Origin: Pseudomonas palmensis
GTDB taxonomy: Bacteria; Pseudomonadota; Gammaproteobacteria; Pseudomonadales; Pseudomonadaceae
Length of the DNA stretch: 50,300 nucleotides
Direction of reading: 5' to 3'
NCBI RefSeq assembly: GCF_017848315.1
Contig: NZ_JAFKEC010000038.1
Span: forward strand, 1 to 50,300
In this document: positions 40,505 to 49,090 of the stretch, in pieces
How the letters are laid out: each line of letters starts with the position of its first letter
Numbering within the stretch: the first letter of the stretch is position 1
Translations under genes and position numbers: made by a program
Notes under the pieces: model-generated
What the model was told of the DNA's origin: nothing
What the model saw: the letters and a program-made list of their open reading frames with translations, nothing else
The model's database searches: none

Positions 40505-40735
40505 ATGGCACGTAAAGAATTCGACGTATTCGAGGCTGTTTCGGCGGTGGTGCCGGGCGAGGGTGGCTACAGCGCCGCGATCGCGGTCAAGGCCCTGGGC
40601 GCTGGCGGCGCACCGCGTTTTCACAAGGTGCTGCCAGGGCAGGTATTCAAGACCGCACTGGAGGCCGATGACGCTGCAGTGGTCGAACTGCAGCGCCTGA
40701 ACGGCGTCAGTGACGACGCCGAACTGATCTGGTGA
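40505..40735 (+). CDS. 76-aa conserved hypothetical protein
   Basis: A small soluble protein (starts MARKEFDVFEAVSAVVPGEG) without signal peptide or membrane segment; I do not recognise a domain. AGAGG lies just before the ATG. Its stop directly abuts the stop of the convergent flavin reductase-like gene. Co-transcription with the ABM-domain gene 40 bp upstream is likely. Function unknown. Confidence 0.65.
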   Translation: MARKEFDVFEAVSAVVPGEGGYSAAIAVKALGAGGAPRFHKVLPGQVFKTALEADDAAVVELQRLNGVSDDAELIW

Positions 40736-41344
40736 TCAGGCCTGCGGGCGGGCCATCTTGAACAGGTTGCCCAGCTCGAAGTAATCCGCCGGGCCGCCGC
40801 CGCGCAGAATCGGCTCGGCGGCCGCGGTGTCGTAGATCCCTTCCTTGAGCAGGTGCTCGGCAATGTGCACCGCTACCACTTCGCCCAGAATCAGCCAGCT
40901 TGGCACCAGCGCCTGGTCGGCACGTTGCAGTTGCACGATCTGGGTCACCTTGCATTCGAACGACACCGGGCTTTCCTGCACCCGGGGTACCGCAATCACC
41001 CTGGAGGCTGCCGGGGTCAGCTGGCTCAGGGCGAACTCGTCGACCTCTGGCGCCACGGCGGCGCAGCTCTGGTTCATGGCCTCGGCCAGCGGGCGTGTGG
41101 CCAGGTTCCAGGCGAACTCGCCGGTCTGTTCGATGTTGTTCAGGCTGTCTTTACGCCCGACGCTGCAGAACCCGATGATCGGCGGAATGTAGTTGAAGGC
41201 GTTGAAAAAACTGTAGGGCGCAAGGTTCAGGCGGCCGTCGCGGGCCTGGGAGGAGATCCAGCCGATCGGGCGCGGGCCGACGATGGCGTTGAACGGGTCG
41301 TGGGGCAGGCCGTGGCCTTTTGCGGGTTCGTAGTAGTACATCAT
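40736..41344 (-). CDS. Flavin reductase-like FMN-binding protein
   Basis: A 202-aa split-barrel flavoprotein of the flavin reductase (DIM6/NTAB) family. Motifs: FNAIVGPRPIGWISSQ near the N-terminus, LNLAPYSFFNAFNYIPPIIGF and the later FAWNLATRPLAEAMNQS. It probably binds FMN and either reduces flavin or uses it as a cofactor; partner unknown. It starts at 41344 (a second ATG follows at once). It is convergent with the 76-aa gene. Confidence 0.82.
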   Translation of the reverse strand: MMYYYEPAKGHGLPHDPFNAIVGPRPIGWISSQARDGRLNLAPYSFFNAFNYIPPIIGFCSVGRKDSLNNIEQTGEFAWNLATRPLAEAMNQSCAAVAPEVDEFALSQLTPAASRVIAVPRVQESPVSFECKVTQIVQLQRADQALVPSWLILGEVVAVHIAEHLLKEGIYDTAAAEPILRGGGPADYFELGNLFKMARPQA

Positions 41345-41406
41345 CGGGCCTTGTGGGCGGAGGGTGCGCCTAGTGTGCCAACAGTTGCCGGCCCTGAAAA
41401 TGACTA

Positions 41407-41426
41407 AGCCCGGCCGAAGCCGGGCT
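41407..41426 (-). terminator. Hairpin after the repeat-protein gene
   Basis: AGCCCGGC and GCCGGGCT pair around a CGAA/TTCG tetraloop, 18 bp after the stop of the 69-aa gene. On the minus strand the tail is TAGTCATTTT, so termination may be moderate. Confidence 0.6.
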
Positions 41427-41444
41427 GTGGCGCTGCATCGGCTG

Positions 41445-41654
41445 TCAGCTGATGCGGTGGGCCTGGGTGCGGTCGAAGCTATCTTCGACGAAGCGATGCG
41501 CGTTGGTGTGATCGAAACCGTCTTCTGCCACGGTGGCGGGCTGAGCGTGTTCCACGGCGAAGTTGTGCGCGTTGGTGCGGTCGAAGCCGTCTTCGGCGAA
41601 AGCGTTGGCGGCCAGGACAGAGAAGGTGAGGGCCAGCATCAGTTTGGTTTTCAT
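41445..41654 (-). CDS. Small secreted protein with three EDGFDRTNAH-type repeats
   Basis: A 69-aa protein. A clear signal peptide (MKTKLMLALTFSVLAANAFA) is cut after residue 20, leaving about 49 mature residues. They hold three copies of one unit: EDGFDRTNAHNFA, EDGFDHTNAHRFV and EDSFDRTQAHRIS, the first two separated by a 10-residue linker. There are no cysteines. It is probably periplasmic or exported; similar small repeats occur in pseudomonads as far as I recall, but no function is known to me. GGAG precedes the ATG and a hairpin follows the stop, so it is a single-gene unit. Confidence 0.75.
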   Translation of the reverse strand: MKTKLMLALTFSVLAANAFAEDGFDRTNAHNFAVEHAQPATVAEDGFDHTNAHRFVEDSFDRTQAHRIS

Positions 41655-41783
41655 GGGGGTTGCTCCGGTGGTGAGGGGTTGTCTGTTGCTATGGGTTTGA
41701 TTTTACGCCCGTTAATTTGATTAAAAAGCGCAAAATATTGCCTATATGAATCTATTAAATCGATACATCAGAAAGAGGTTGGC

Positions 41784-41860
41784 CTCTGCTGGCAAGCCAG
41801 TGCCCACAGTGTTTTGCGAGCGCCGAAGCATTCTGTGGGAGCTGGCTTGACAGCGAAGAG
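41784..41860. repeat. Degenerate REP-like inverted pair
   Basis: CTCTGCTGGCAAGCCAGTGC... faces TGTGGGAGCTGGCTTGACAG... ending CGAAGAG. Arms are imperfect compared with the other REP pairs in the window. Confidence 0.65.
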
Positions 41861-41926
41861 GACGACTCGGTTCTGAGTGAACCCAGCATCGCGCACCCGC
41901 ATTAATGCCGAATTAAGCCCACAAAA

Positions 41927-41954
41927 AAGGGGCCTCCATCGCTGGAGGCCCCTT
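41927..41954 (-). terminator. Intrinsic terminator of the alpha-ketoglutarate permease gene
   Basis: AAGGGGCCTCCA pairs with TGGAGGCCCCTT around a four-base loop. On the minus strand the stem runs into a T-tract, 20 bp after the permease stop. Confidence 0.9.
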
Positions 41955-41973
41955 GTCTACTGCAGCAAACCGA

Positions 41974-43290
41974 TCAGTCGGTCTCGATCCGAGAGTTGTT
42001 GCGGGTGTCCTTCATGAACACGTACACCAGCAGCGAGACGGCAATGCACGCCGTGACGTACCAGTAGTAGCCGGTCTCCATATTGATGCTCTTGAACCAC
42101 AGTGCCACGTACTCGGCCGTGCCACCGAAGATCGACACGGTCAGCGCATACGGCAGGCCCACGCCCAGCGCACGGATCTCGGTGGGGAACAGCTCTGCCT
42201 TGACCACCGCGTTGATCGAGGTGTAGCCGCTGACGATGATCAGTGCTGCCATGATCAGGAAGAACGCACCCCACCAGGTCTCGATGGTGTGCAGCGTGGT
42301 CAGGATTGGCACGGTGAAAAGGGTGCCCAACACACCGAAGGCGATCAGGATCGGGCGACGGCCGATCTTGTCCGACAGGCCGCCGATCACCGGCTGCAGG
42401 CACATGAACAGGAACAGGGTGGCCGCCGAGATCATGGTCGAGTCACTGATGCTCATGCCCACCGTGTTCACCAGGTACTTCTGCATGTAGGTGGTGTAGG
42501 TGTAGAACGCCAGGGTGCCGCCCATGGTCAGGCCGACCACGGTCGCCAGTTCCTTGGGGTGGCGCAGCAGGGTGCGCATCGAGCTTTCCTTGGCCTTTTC
42601 CTTCTTGGTGAACGAGGCCGTCTCTTCCATGCCGCGACGCAGGTACAACGCCACCACCGCGCACAGCGCGCCGATCACGAAGGGTACGCGCCAGCCCCAC
42701 GAGTACAGCTGCTCGGTGGTCAGGGTCTGCTGCAGGATGATCAGCACCGCCAGCGCGATGAGCTGGCCGGAGATCAGCGTGACGTACTGGAAGCTGGAGA
42801 AGAAACCGCGACGCTCCTTGGTTGCCATCTCGCTGAGGTAGGTGGCCGAGGTGCCGTATTCACCCCCCACCGACAGGCCCTGCATCAGGCGTGCGATCAC
42901 CAGCAGCACCGGCGCGGCGACGCCGATGGTTTCGTAGCTGGGTGTCAGGGCGATGACCAGGGAGCCGGCGCACATCAGTAGTACCGAGGCCATCAGCGCG
43001 GCCTTGCGGCCCTTGCGGTCGGCATAGATACCCATCAGCCAGCCACCGATCGGGCGCATCAGGAAGCCCACGGCGAAGATCGCGGCGGTGTTGAGCAGTT
43101 GGGTGGTGGTGTTGCCGGCCGGGAAGAAGGCCTTGGCGAAGTACAGCGAGAACGCCGCGTAGACGTACCAGTCGTACCATTCGACCATGTTGCCGATGGA
43201 GCCGGAGAAAATCGACTTGAGGCGGCTGGAGGTGGTTTTTTCAGCGGGTGCGGCCGCTGCCCCAGCAGGCAGAGAGGTGGAGTTATCCAT
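41974..43290 (-). CDS. MHS-family 2-oxoacid (alpha-ketoglutarate-type) permease
   Basis: A 438-aa MFS symporter with family motifs SIGNMVEWYDWYVYAAFSLYF in helix 1, MGIYADRKGRKAAL in loop 2-3 and LSVGGEYGTSATYLSE. It resembles KgtP/PA5530-type alpha-ketoglutarate carriers. In P. aeruginosa such a permease, confusingly also called PcaT, is activated by the MifS/MifR system with sigma-54. Here mifR- and mifS-like genes lie directly upstream on the same strand, and a sigma-54 promoter with two palindromic sites precedes this gene, which supports the same role. It is related to the pcaT product at 6407-7696 (shared TTYMQKYLVNT). An intrinsic terminator follows. Confidence 0.82.
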   Translation of the reverse strand: MDNSTSLPAGAAAAPAEKTTSSRLKSIFSGSIGNMVEWYDWYVYAAFSLYFAKAFFPAGNTTTQLLNTAAIFAVGFLMRPIGGWLMGIYADRKGRKAALMASVLLMCAGSLVIALTPSYETIGVAAPVLLVIARLMQGLSVGGEYGTSATYLSEMATKERRGFFSSFQYVTLISGQLIALAVLIILQQTLTTEQLYSWGWRVPFVIGALCAVVALYLRRGMEETASFTKKEKAKESSMRTLLRHPKELATVVGLTMGGTLAFYTYTTYMQKYLVNTVGMSISDSTMISAATLFLFMCLQPVIGGLSDKIGRRPILIAFGVLGTLFTVPILTTLHTIETWWGAFFLIMAALIIVSGYTSINAVVKAELFPTEIRALGVGLPYALTVSIFGGTAEYVALWFKSINMETGYYWYVTACIAVSLLVYVFMKDTRNNSRIETD

Positions 43291-43349
43291 TGAAGCAACC
43301 TTCTAGTTGTTTTTGTGGTGCGCGTGTAAACGCGGCCTGACAGAGCCAT

Positions 43350-43366
43350 AGCAGGACCCGTGCCAG
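43350..43366 (-). promoter_or_regulatory. Sigma-54 promoter of the permease gene
   Basis: On the minus strand CTGGCACGGGTCCTGCT matches the -24/-12 consensus YTGGCACGrNNNTTGCW at every defined position but one. The GG and GC pairs are correctly spaced. The predicted start is near 43339, about 50 bp before the permease ATG. Confidence 0.82.
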
Positions 43367-43403
43367 CCAGTGAAGGCCCGGTTTAGAAGGGTTTGGCAGG
43401 TTG

Positions 43404-43457
43404 AATGAGCGGAAATCCGCTCATTGGCGGCGCAGCGATAGGCAAGAATCCGCCTAT
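43404..43457 (-). promoter_or_regulatory. Two palindromic upstream activator sites (likely MifR)
   Basis: AATGAGCGGA (43404-43413) and TCCGCTCATT (43416-43425) form perfect 10-bp arms two bases apart. A second, less regular palindrome, ATAGGC...GCCTAT (43438-43457), is centred 33 bp away, three helical turns. They sit at about -76 and -109 from the predicted sigma-54 start; the far one includes the mifR stop codon. This is the typical arrangement for a sigma-54 activator. Confidence 0.7.
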
Positions 43458-44797
43458 GAGCCGGGGCGTTCGAGGAAGTCTTCGCGCACCAGTGCGTGGC
43501 GTTGCATCTTCTCGTTCAGGGTGCGTCGGGGCAGTTGCAGCTCCTCGAGCACCGCCTTGATGTCGCCCTGATGACGGCTGAGGGCGGCGCGCAGGCACTG
43601 GGCCTCGAAGGCTTCCTGCTGGGCAGCCAGCGATTGCCCGGTATGCGCCACTGCCGCCGATTGCGCATCGTCCAGCCCCAGGGCGTGGCGCTCGGCGGCG
43701 TTGGCCAGTTCGCGCACGTTGCCCGGCCAGTCGTGGCTGAGTAGCCGGCCCAGTTGTGCGCCACTGGGGTCGGCGGCGCTGCGGCCCAGGCGCTCGGCGG
43801 CGGCGCGGGCAAAATGGGCAAACAGCAGGGGGATGTCTTCGCGCCGCTCGCGCAACGGCGCCAGGCGCAGTTCGGCCACGTTCAGACGGTACGCCAGGTC
43901 TTCGCGAAAGCGCCCGGCGCGGGCTTCGAGCAGCAGGTCGGGCTTGGTGGCGGCAATGATGCGCAGGTCCACGCTGATGCTCTGGTTGGCGCCCAGGCGC
44001 TCGAGCTTGTGCTCCTGGATCACCCGCAGCAGCTTGGCCTGCTGGGCCAGCGGCATGCTCTCGATCTCGTCGAGGAACAGCGTGCCACCGTTGGCATATT
44101 CGAGCTTGCCGATGCGCTTGCCCTGGGCGCCGGTGAAGGCGCCGCTCTCGTGTCCGAACAGCTCGGCCTCGAACAATTGCTCAGGGATCGCCGCACAGTT
44201 GAGCGCCACGAACGGCTTGTCGGCCCGCGGGCCGAAATCATGCAGGCACCGCGCGACGCGCTCCTTGCCGCTACCGGTTTCGCCGCGTATCAGCACATTG
44301 ACCGGCAGCCCGGCCAGGTCCAGCACCTGGCGACGCAGTTGCTGCAGGCCAGGCGACATGCCCAGCAGGGTGTTTTCCAGGCGCACCTTGAGGTCGGCCT
44401 GTTCATGCAGTCGGCGGTTCTCCAGCACCAGCTGGCGTTTCTCCAGGGCGCGGCGCAGGCTGCCGAGCAGGCTGTCGGGGCTGAAGGGCTTTTCCAGAAA
44501 ATCGTAGGCGCCATTGCGCATGGCTTCGACCGCCATCGGCACGTCGCCATGCCCGGTAAGCAGAATCACCGGCAGGTCGGCATCACGCCCCTGCAGTTGC
44601 TCCAGCAGTTGCAGGCCGCCCATGCCGGGCATGCGCACATCGCTCAGGATCACCCCGGGAAAATGCTCGGGCAGCTGTGCCAGACACGCCTCGGCACGTT
44701 CGAACAGCTGCACCTCGAAGCCGGCCAGGCTCAGCCACTGCTGCACCGCGGTACGGATGCTGGCCTCGTCGTCGACGACAATCACCGCATTCAGCAT
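43454..44797 (-). CDS. mifR: Sigma-54-dependent response regulator, MifR/DctD-like
   Basis: A 447-aa NtrC-type regulator. Receiver domain residues 1-120 with phospho-acceptor Asp53 (LSDVRMPG). The AAA+ domain is about 145-370, with Walker A GETGSGKE at 172-179 and the sigma-54-contact loop GAFTGA at 219-224. A Fis-type helix-turn-helix is at the C-terminus (QGDIKAVLEELQLPRRTLNEKM). It should be phosphorylated by the kinase encoded just upstream and activate the permease gene downstream from the two palindromes that follow its stop. The MifR name is by context with the alpha-ketoglutarate permease; DctD for C4-dicarboxylates is the alternative. It overlaps the kinase gene by seven bases. Confidence 0.78.
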   Translation of the reverse strand: MLNAVIVVDDEASIRTAVQQWLSLAGFEVQLFERAEACLAQLPEHFPGVILSDVRMPGMGGLQLLEQLQGRDADLPVILLTGHGDVPMAVEAMRNGAYDFLEKPFSPDSLLGSLRRALEKRQLVLENRRLHEQADLKVRLENTLLGMSPGLQQLRRQVLDLAGLPVNVLIRGETGSGKERVARCLHDFGPRADKPFVALNCAAIPEQLFEAELFGHESGAFTGAQGKRIGKLEYANGGTLFLDEIESMPLAQQAKLLRVIQEHKLERLGANQSISVDLRIIAATKPDLLLEARAGRFREDLAYRLNVAELRLAPLRERREDIPLLFAHFARAAAERLGRSAADPSGAQLGRLLSHDWPGNVRELANAAERHALGLDDAQSAAVAHTGQSLAAQQEAFEAQCLRAALSRHQGDIKAVLEELQLPRRTLNEKMQRHALVREDFLERPGS

Positions 44798-46548
44798 GCA
44801 GGCTCCGGGTCGCAGGGCAGGGTCAGGCTGAAACGCGCACCGCCGGGCTGGTTGTCGACCTGCAGGCGTCCGCCGGCTTCATGGATGATGCCGTAGGAAA
44901 TCGCCAGCCCAAGGCCCAGCCCTTCGCCCACCGGCTTGGTGGTGAAGAATGGGTCGAACACGCAGCCCAGGTGCTCCTGCTTGATGCCGCCGCCGCTGTC
45001 GAGCACGCTCAGGTGCCAGTGGTCATGCTGCTTTTCGATACGGATCTCCAGGTGTTTCCAGGTTTTGTCGGCCATGGCGTCCAGGGCGTTGCGCAACAGG
45101 TTGATCAGCACCTGTTCCAGGCGGATGGCGTCGCCGCGTACCCAGGCCGGACGCGCCAGGTACAGCGCGGTGCTGACGCCCTCGGCGCGGATGCGCGGGT
45201 CGAGCAACTGTAGCGCCTGGTCGACCACGGTGGCCAGGTCCAGACGTTCGCGCAGGCCGCTGGGGCTGTTGCGGGCAAAGGTTTTCAGGTGTCCGGTAAG
45301 GGCCGCCATGCGCGTGAGCATCTGGTCCAGCGGCTGCAGGGCCTGGCGTGCTTCGTCCAGGCGCTCGCTGTCGAGCAGCAGGCGCAGGGTGGCCAGTTGC
45401 ATGCGCTGGGTGGTCAGCGGCTGGTTGAGCTCGTGGGCCAGCGCGGCGGACATCTGCCCCAGCGCCGCCAGCTTGGTCGACTGCACCAGGCCCTCCTGAG
45501 CCATGCGCAGTTCATGGGTGCGTTCCTCCACCAGGCGCTTGAGCTCGTCGCGGCTGCGCTGGCGCAGGCGGGCCAGGCGCAGGCGCTGGCTGATGAACAG
45601 CACCGCGAACACCAGGGTCAGCCAGACGGCGGCGGCCGTCAGCCCGGCGTTGCGCTCGTCATCCCCGGTGCGCGGTGTGCGCAGCAGGTGCAGGGTCCAG
45701 CCCTCGGCTTCCAGCGGCAGGCTTTCCCACAGGTAGTCGGTGTCGCCTTCGGGGCGCTGAACGCGCACCAGGTGGCTGTTGTCGTCAAAGCGGGTCAGCA
45801 CCTGGCGCTGCAGGGGCAAGAGCGACTTCTTGTCGTACTGGCGGGTGGCGTCCAGCTCATTGAAATCGGCCGCCGATAGCGGGTTCAGCTCGCGGTAGCG
45901 CCAGCCATCCTGGTTGGCCAGGAAGATGATCCCTCGGGCGTCGCTGACCAGCAGCACGTCGCTGCCCTGGCGCCATTCGCGCTCAAGCTCGGGAAACTCC
46001 AGCTTGACCACCATGGCCCCGAGAAACCGCCCCTGGTCGCCCAGCACCGCGCTGGACAGAAAGTAGCCGGGAATGCCGCTGGTCACCCCCACTGCATAGA
46101 AGCGCCCGCTGCCCTGGGTGCGGGTCTGCTTGAAGTACGGTCGAAAGCCGTAGTTCTGCCCCACGTAGGTGGTAGGCAGGCGCCAGTTGCTGGCCGCCAC
46201 GGCCAGGCCGGTGTGGTCGAGCAGTTCGAGGGTGGACGACCTGGCGGCGCCGTTGATGCGTTCGAGCTTGCGGTTCAACGCGTCCTGGGTCGCTTCGCCC
46301 ACCGGGCCACCGAGGGCTGCGATGAGTTCGGAGTCCAGCGCCAGCACAGCGGGCAGGGCGCGGTAGCGTTCGATCAGGGTGTGCAGCGAGTTGGCGTACA
46401 GCGCCAGTTGCTGGCTGGCCCGCTGGGTATCGTCGAGCATGGCCTGACGCTTGGCCTGATTCATCGCCCAGCCAGCGGCCAGCAGGGTGCCGGCGGTGAT
46501 CAGCAGCAGAATCAGGCCCAGTCGCACGGCGCGGTAAGTGAACGGCAT
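44791..46548 (-). CDS. mifS: Sensor histidine kinase, MifS/DctB-like
   Basis: A 585-aa inner-membrane kinase. A first membrane helix (LGLILLLITAGTLLAAGWAM), a periplasmic dCache-type sensing domain (about residues 40-290) and a second helix (LTAAAVWLTLVFAVLFIS) precede a short coiled segment. Next come the HisKA domain with the phospho-histidine in ALAHELNQPL and the HATPase_c domain (INLLRNALDAM, DSGGGI, GLGLAISYG). It would sense a dicarboxylate or 2-oxoacid and phosphorylate MifR. I chose the ATG at 46548; a GTG at 46605 is possible, and neither has a strong ribosome-binding site. Confidence 0.78.
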   Translation of the reverse strand: MPFTYRAVRLGLILLLITAGTLLAAGWAMNQAKRQAMLDDTQRASQQLALYANSLHTLIERYRALPAVLALDSELIAALGGPVGEATQDALNRKLERINGAARSSTLELLDHTGLAVAASNWRLPTTYVGQNYGFRPYFKQTRTQGSGRFYAVGVTSGIPGYFLSSAVLGDQGRFLGAMVVKLEFPELEREWRQGSDVLLVSDARGIIFLANQDGWRYRELNPLSAADFNELDATRQYDKKSLLPLQRQVLTRFDDNSHLVRVQRPEGDTDYLWESLPLEAEGWTLHLLRTPRTGDDERNAGLTAAAVWLTLVFAVLFISQRLRLARLRQRSRDELKRLVEERTHELRMAQEGLVQSTKLAALGQMSAALAHELNQPLTTQRMQLATLRLLLDSERLDEARQALQPLDQMLTRMAALTGHLKTFARNSPSGLRERLDLATVVDQALQLLDPRIRAEGVSTALYLARPAWVRGDAIRLEQVLINLLRNALDAMADKTWKHLEIRIEKQHDHWHLSVLDSGGGIKQEHLGCVFDPFFTTKPVGEGLGLGLAISYGIIHEAGGRLQVDNQPGGARFSLTLPCDPEPAC

Positions 46549-46611
46549 GGCAAGCAGTACCCTGGCAGGGGGGAAGGCTGCCAGGCACTTCCCCGTGAAC
46601 GTCACAGCGAC

Positions 46612-48906
46612 TTACAGCAGCTCGAAGCGTTGCTGTTGCACGGTTTCGGAGTCCAGGCCGACCTGGACGTTGAACTCGCCAGGTTCGGCAACCCACTGCA
46701 ACTGGCTGTTGTAGAACTTCAGGTCGTCCGGCTGCACGGTGAAGTGCAGGGTGCGCTCCTCGCCGGCCTTGAGCATGAGCTTCTGGAAGTTCTTCAGTTC
46801 CTTGACCGGGCGGCTCATCGAGGCGGCCACATCCTGCAGGTACAGTTGCACCACGGTTTCGCCGTCACGCTGGCCGGTGTTCTTCACGCGCACGCTGACC
46901 TCCAGGCTCTGGCCCTGTTTCAGTGTGGTGCTCGACAGGCTCGGCGCCGACACACTGAAGGTGCTGTAGCTCAGGCCGTAGCCGAAGGGGTACAGCGGGC
47001 CGTTGGGCTCCTCGAAGTACTGCGAGGTGTAGTTGCCGGGCTTGCCGGGGGTGAACGGGCGGCCGATGCGCAGGTGGTTGTAGTACATCGGGATCTGCCC
47101 CACCGAGCGCGGGAAGGTGATGGCCAGCTTGCCCGAGGGGTTGTAGTCGCCCAGCAGCACGTCGGCGATGGCGTTGCCGCCCTCGGTGCCGCTGAACCAG
47201 GTTTCCAGGATGGCGTCGGCCTGCTCGCGCTCCCACGCCAGCGACAGCGGGCGACCGTTCATCAGCACCAGCACCAGCGGTTTGCCGGTGGCCTTGAGGG
47301 CCTTGATCAGCTCGCGCTGCACCGCCGGGATCTCCAGGGTGGTGCGGCTGGACGATTCGTGGGACATGCCCCGCGATTCGCCGACCACGGCCACCACCAC
47401 GTCCGACTGCCTGGCGGCCTTGACCGCTTCGTCGATCAGCACGGCAGCCGGGCGCGGGTCATCGACGATTTCCGGGGCGTCGAAGTTGAGGAAGTTGAGG
47501 TAGTCGAGCACGGCCTTGTCGCCGGTCACGTTCGAGCCTTTGGCGTAGAGCACCCTGGCCTTGTCGCCCAGGGCACGGCGCAGGCCCTCGCGCACGGTCA
47601 CCGACTGGTGCGGGCGACCGGCGGCGGCCCAGCTGCCCATCATGTCGATCGGGGCATCGGCCAGCGGGCCGACCAGGGCGATGGTGCCGGACTTTTTCAG
47701 CGGCAGGGTCTGCTGGCGGTTCTCCAGCAGCACCAGGCTGCGACGCGCCACGTCCCGTGCGATGTCGCGGTGCAGGCGGCTGTCGGCATAGGTGTCGGCC
47801 GGGTCGTCCTTGGCCTGGCCGATGCGCCGGTACGGGTCGGCGAACAGGCCCATGTCGTACTTGGCGCCGAGAATCTCGCGCACCGCGTTGTCCAGCTCGG
47901 CCGGGCTGACCGCGCCGGACTTGAGCAGCCCCGGCAGTTCCTGGCCATACAGCGTGTCGTTCATGCTCATGTCGATGCCGGCCTTGATCGCCAGCTGCGC
48001 CGCCTGCTTGCCATCGGCGGCCACGCCGTGGCGCACCAGCTCGGTGATCGCCCCATGGTCGCTGACGGTCACGCCCTTGAAGCCCCAGTCGCGGCGCAGC
48101 AGGTCGTTCATCAGCCAGGTGTTGGAGGTGGCGGGCACACCGTTGATCGAGTTCAGCGCCACCATCACGCCGCCGGCACCGGCATCGATGGCGGCGCGGT
48201 AGGGCGGCAGGTACTCGTTGTACATGCGCGTGGGGCTCATATCGACCGTGTTGTAGTCGCGCCCGCCTTCCACCGCGCCGTACAGGGCAAAGTGCTTGAC
48301 GCTGGCCATGATGCTGTCGGCGTTGGCCGGGCTGCGGCCCTGGAACGATTCGACCATCACCCTGGAGATACGCGACACCAGGTAGGTGTCTTCGCCAAAG
48401 CCTTCGCTGGTACGGCCCCAGCGCGGGTCGCGGGCAATGTCGACCATGGGCGCGAAGGTCATGTCGATGCCGTCGGCGGCCGCTTCCAGGGCCGAGGTAC
48501 GGCCGACCTGGGCGATGGCCTGCATGTCCCAGCTGGCGGCCAGGCCCAGGCTGATCGGGAAGATGGTGCGGTGGCCGTGGATCACGTCATAGGCGAAGAA
48601 CATCGGGATCTTCAGGCGCCCGCGCATGGCGGCGTCCTGCATGGGCCGGTTCTCGTCACGGGTGATCGAGTTGAAGGTACCGCCGATGCGCCCGGCGGCG
48701 ATTTCCTCGCGGATTTTCTCGCGCGGCATTTCCGGGCCGATGCTGATCAGGCGCAACTGGCCGATCTTTTCCTCGACGCTCATCTGCTTGAGCAGGTTGG
48801 CGATGAACGCCTGTTTGTCTTGCAATGGCGCGGCGGCAGGCGAGTCAGCGAAGGCCGACTGGCTGGCCAGGCTGACGAGCAGGCCCAGCAAACACAGCTT
48901 GTTCAT
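46612..48906 (-). CDS. bglX: Periplasmic beta-glucosidase BglX (GH3)
   Basis: A 764-aa glycoside hydrolase family 3 enzyme, full length compared with the E. coli protein (765 aa). A signal peptide ends near SLASQSAFADSPAA. The N-terminal TIM barrel has the KHF motif (SVKHFALYGA) and the nucleophile Asp282 in GVTVSDHGAITEL. The GH3 C-terminal domain and a fibronectin III-like domain at the end follow. It cleaves beta-glucosides in the periplasm. The ATG at 48906 gives the clean signal peptide. It is upstream of mifS on the same strand but separated by 63 bp. Confidence 0.92.
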   Translation of the reverse strand: MNKLCLLGLLVSLASQSAFADSPAAAPLQDKQAFIANLLKQMSVEEKIGQLRLISIGPEMPREKIREEIAAGRIGGTFNSITRDENRPMQDAAMRGRLKIPMFFAYDVIHGHRTIFPISLGLAASWDMQAIAQVGRTSALEAAADGIDMTFAPMVDIARDPRWGRTSEGFGEDTYLVSRISRVMVESFQGRSPANADSIMASVKHFALYGAVEGGRDYNTVDMSPTRMYNEYLPPYRAAIDAGAGGVMVALNSINGVPATSNTWLMNDLLRRDWGFKGVTVSDHGAITELVRHGVAADGKQAAQLAIKAGIDMSMNDTLYGQELPGLLKSGAVSPAELDNAVREILGAKYDMGLFADPYRRIGQAKDDPADTYADSRLHRDIARDVARRSLVLLENRQQTLPLKKSGTIALVGPLADAPIDMMGSWAAAGRPHQSVTVREGLRRALGDKARVLYAKGSNVTGDKAVLDYLNFLNFDAPEIVDDPRPAAVLIDEAVKAARQSDVVVAVVGESRGMSHESSSRTTLEIPAVQRELIKALKATGKPLVLVLMNGRPLSLAWEREQADAILETWFSGTEGGNAIADVLLGDYNPSGKLAITFPRSVGQIPMYYNHLRIGRPFTPGKPGNYTSQYFEEPNGPLYPFGYGLSYSTFSVSAPSLSSTTLKQGQSLEVSVRVKNTGQRDGETVVQLYLQDVAASMSRPVKELKNFQKLMLKAGEERTLHFTVQPDDLKFYNSQLQWVAEPGEFNVQVGLDSETVQQQRFELL

Positions 48907-49090
48907 GAATTCTGTTCTCAAGGCTGCGGCAGTCGTCACGGTGCAGACTGGCAAGCCGAAGTTGGGGAAGCGGCTATTGTTGTAGTTTGCTGGGGCATCT
49001 TTTAGCCGATTGGGCCATCACGATCCAGCGGCGGCGTCGGATTATGCCTCAAGTCCGGCGCATTTCGAGCACTCACGGAGCGTAGCGACA

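Larger units (their letters stand above)
41655..41973. other. Gene-free 319-bp stretch with degenerate REP pair and terminator
   Basis: From left to right it holds the leader of the 69-aa gene, an AT-rich stretch (about 41690-41770) that probably contains that gene's leftward promoter, a degenerate REP-like inverted pair (41784-41860), and the permease terminator (41927-41954). No ORF is supported. Confidence 0.6.

Noticed and set aside
46213..49005. Very long opposite-strand open frames (for example 930 codons against bglX/mifS, 1141 codons at 28376-31801, 882 codons at 6413-9061)
   Set aside because: They mirror well-identified genes, lack starts with ribosome-binding sites and have no recognisable domains. 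High GC at third codon positions explains open antisense frames.
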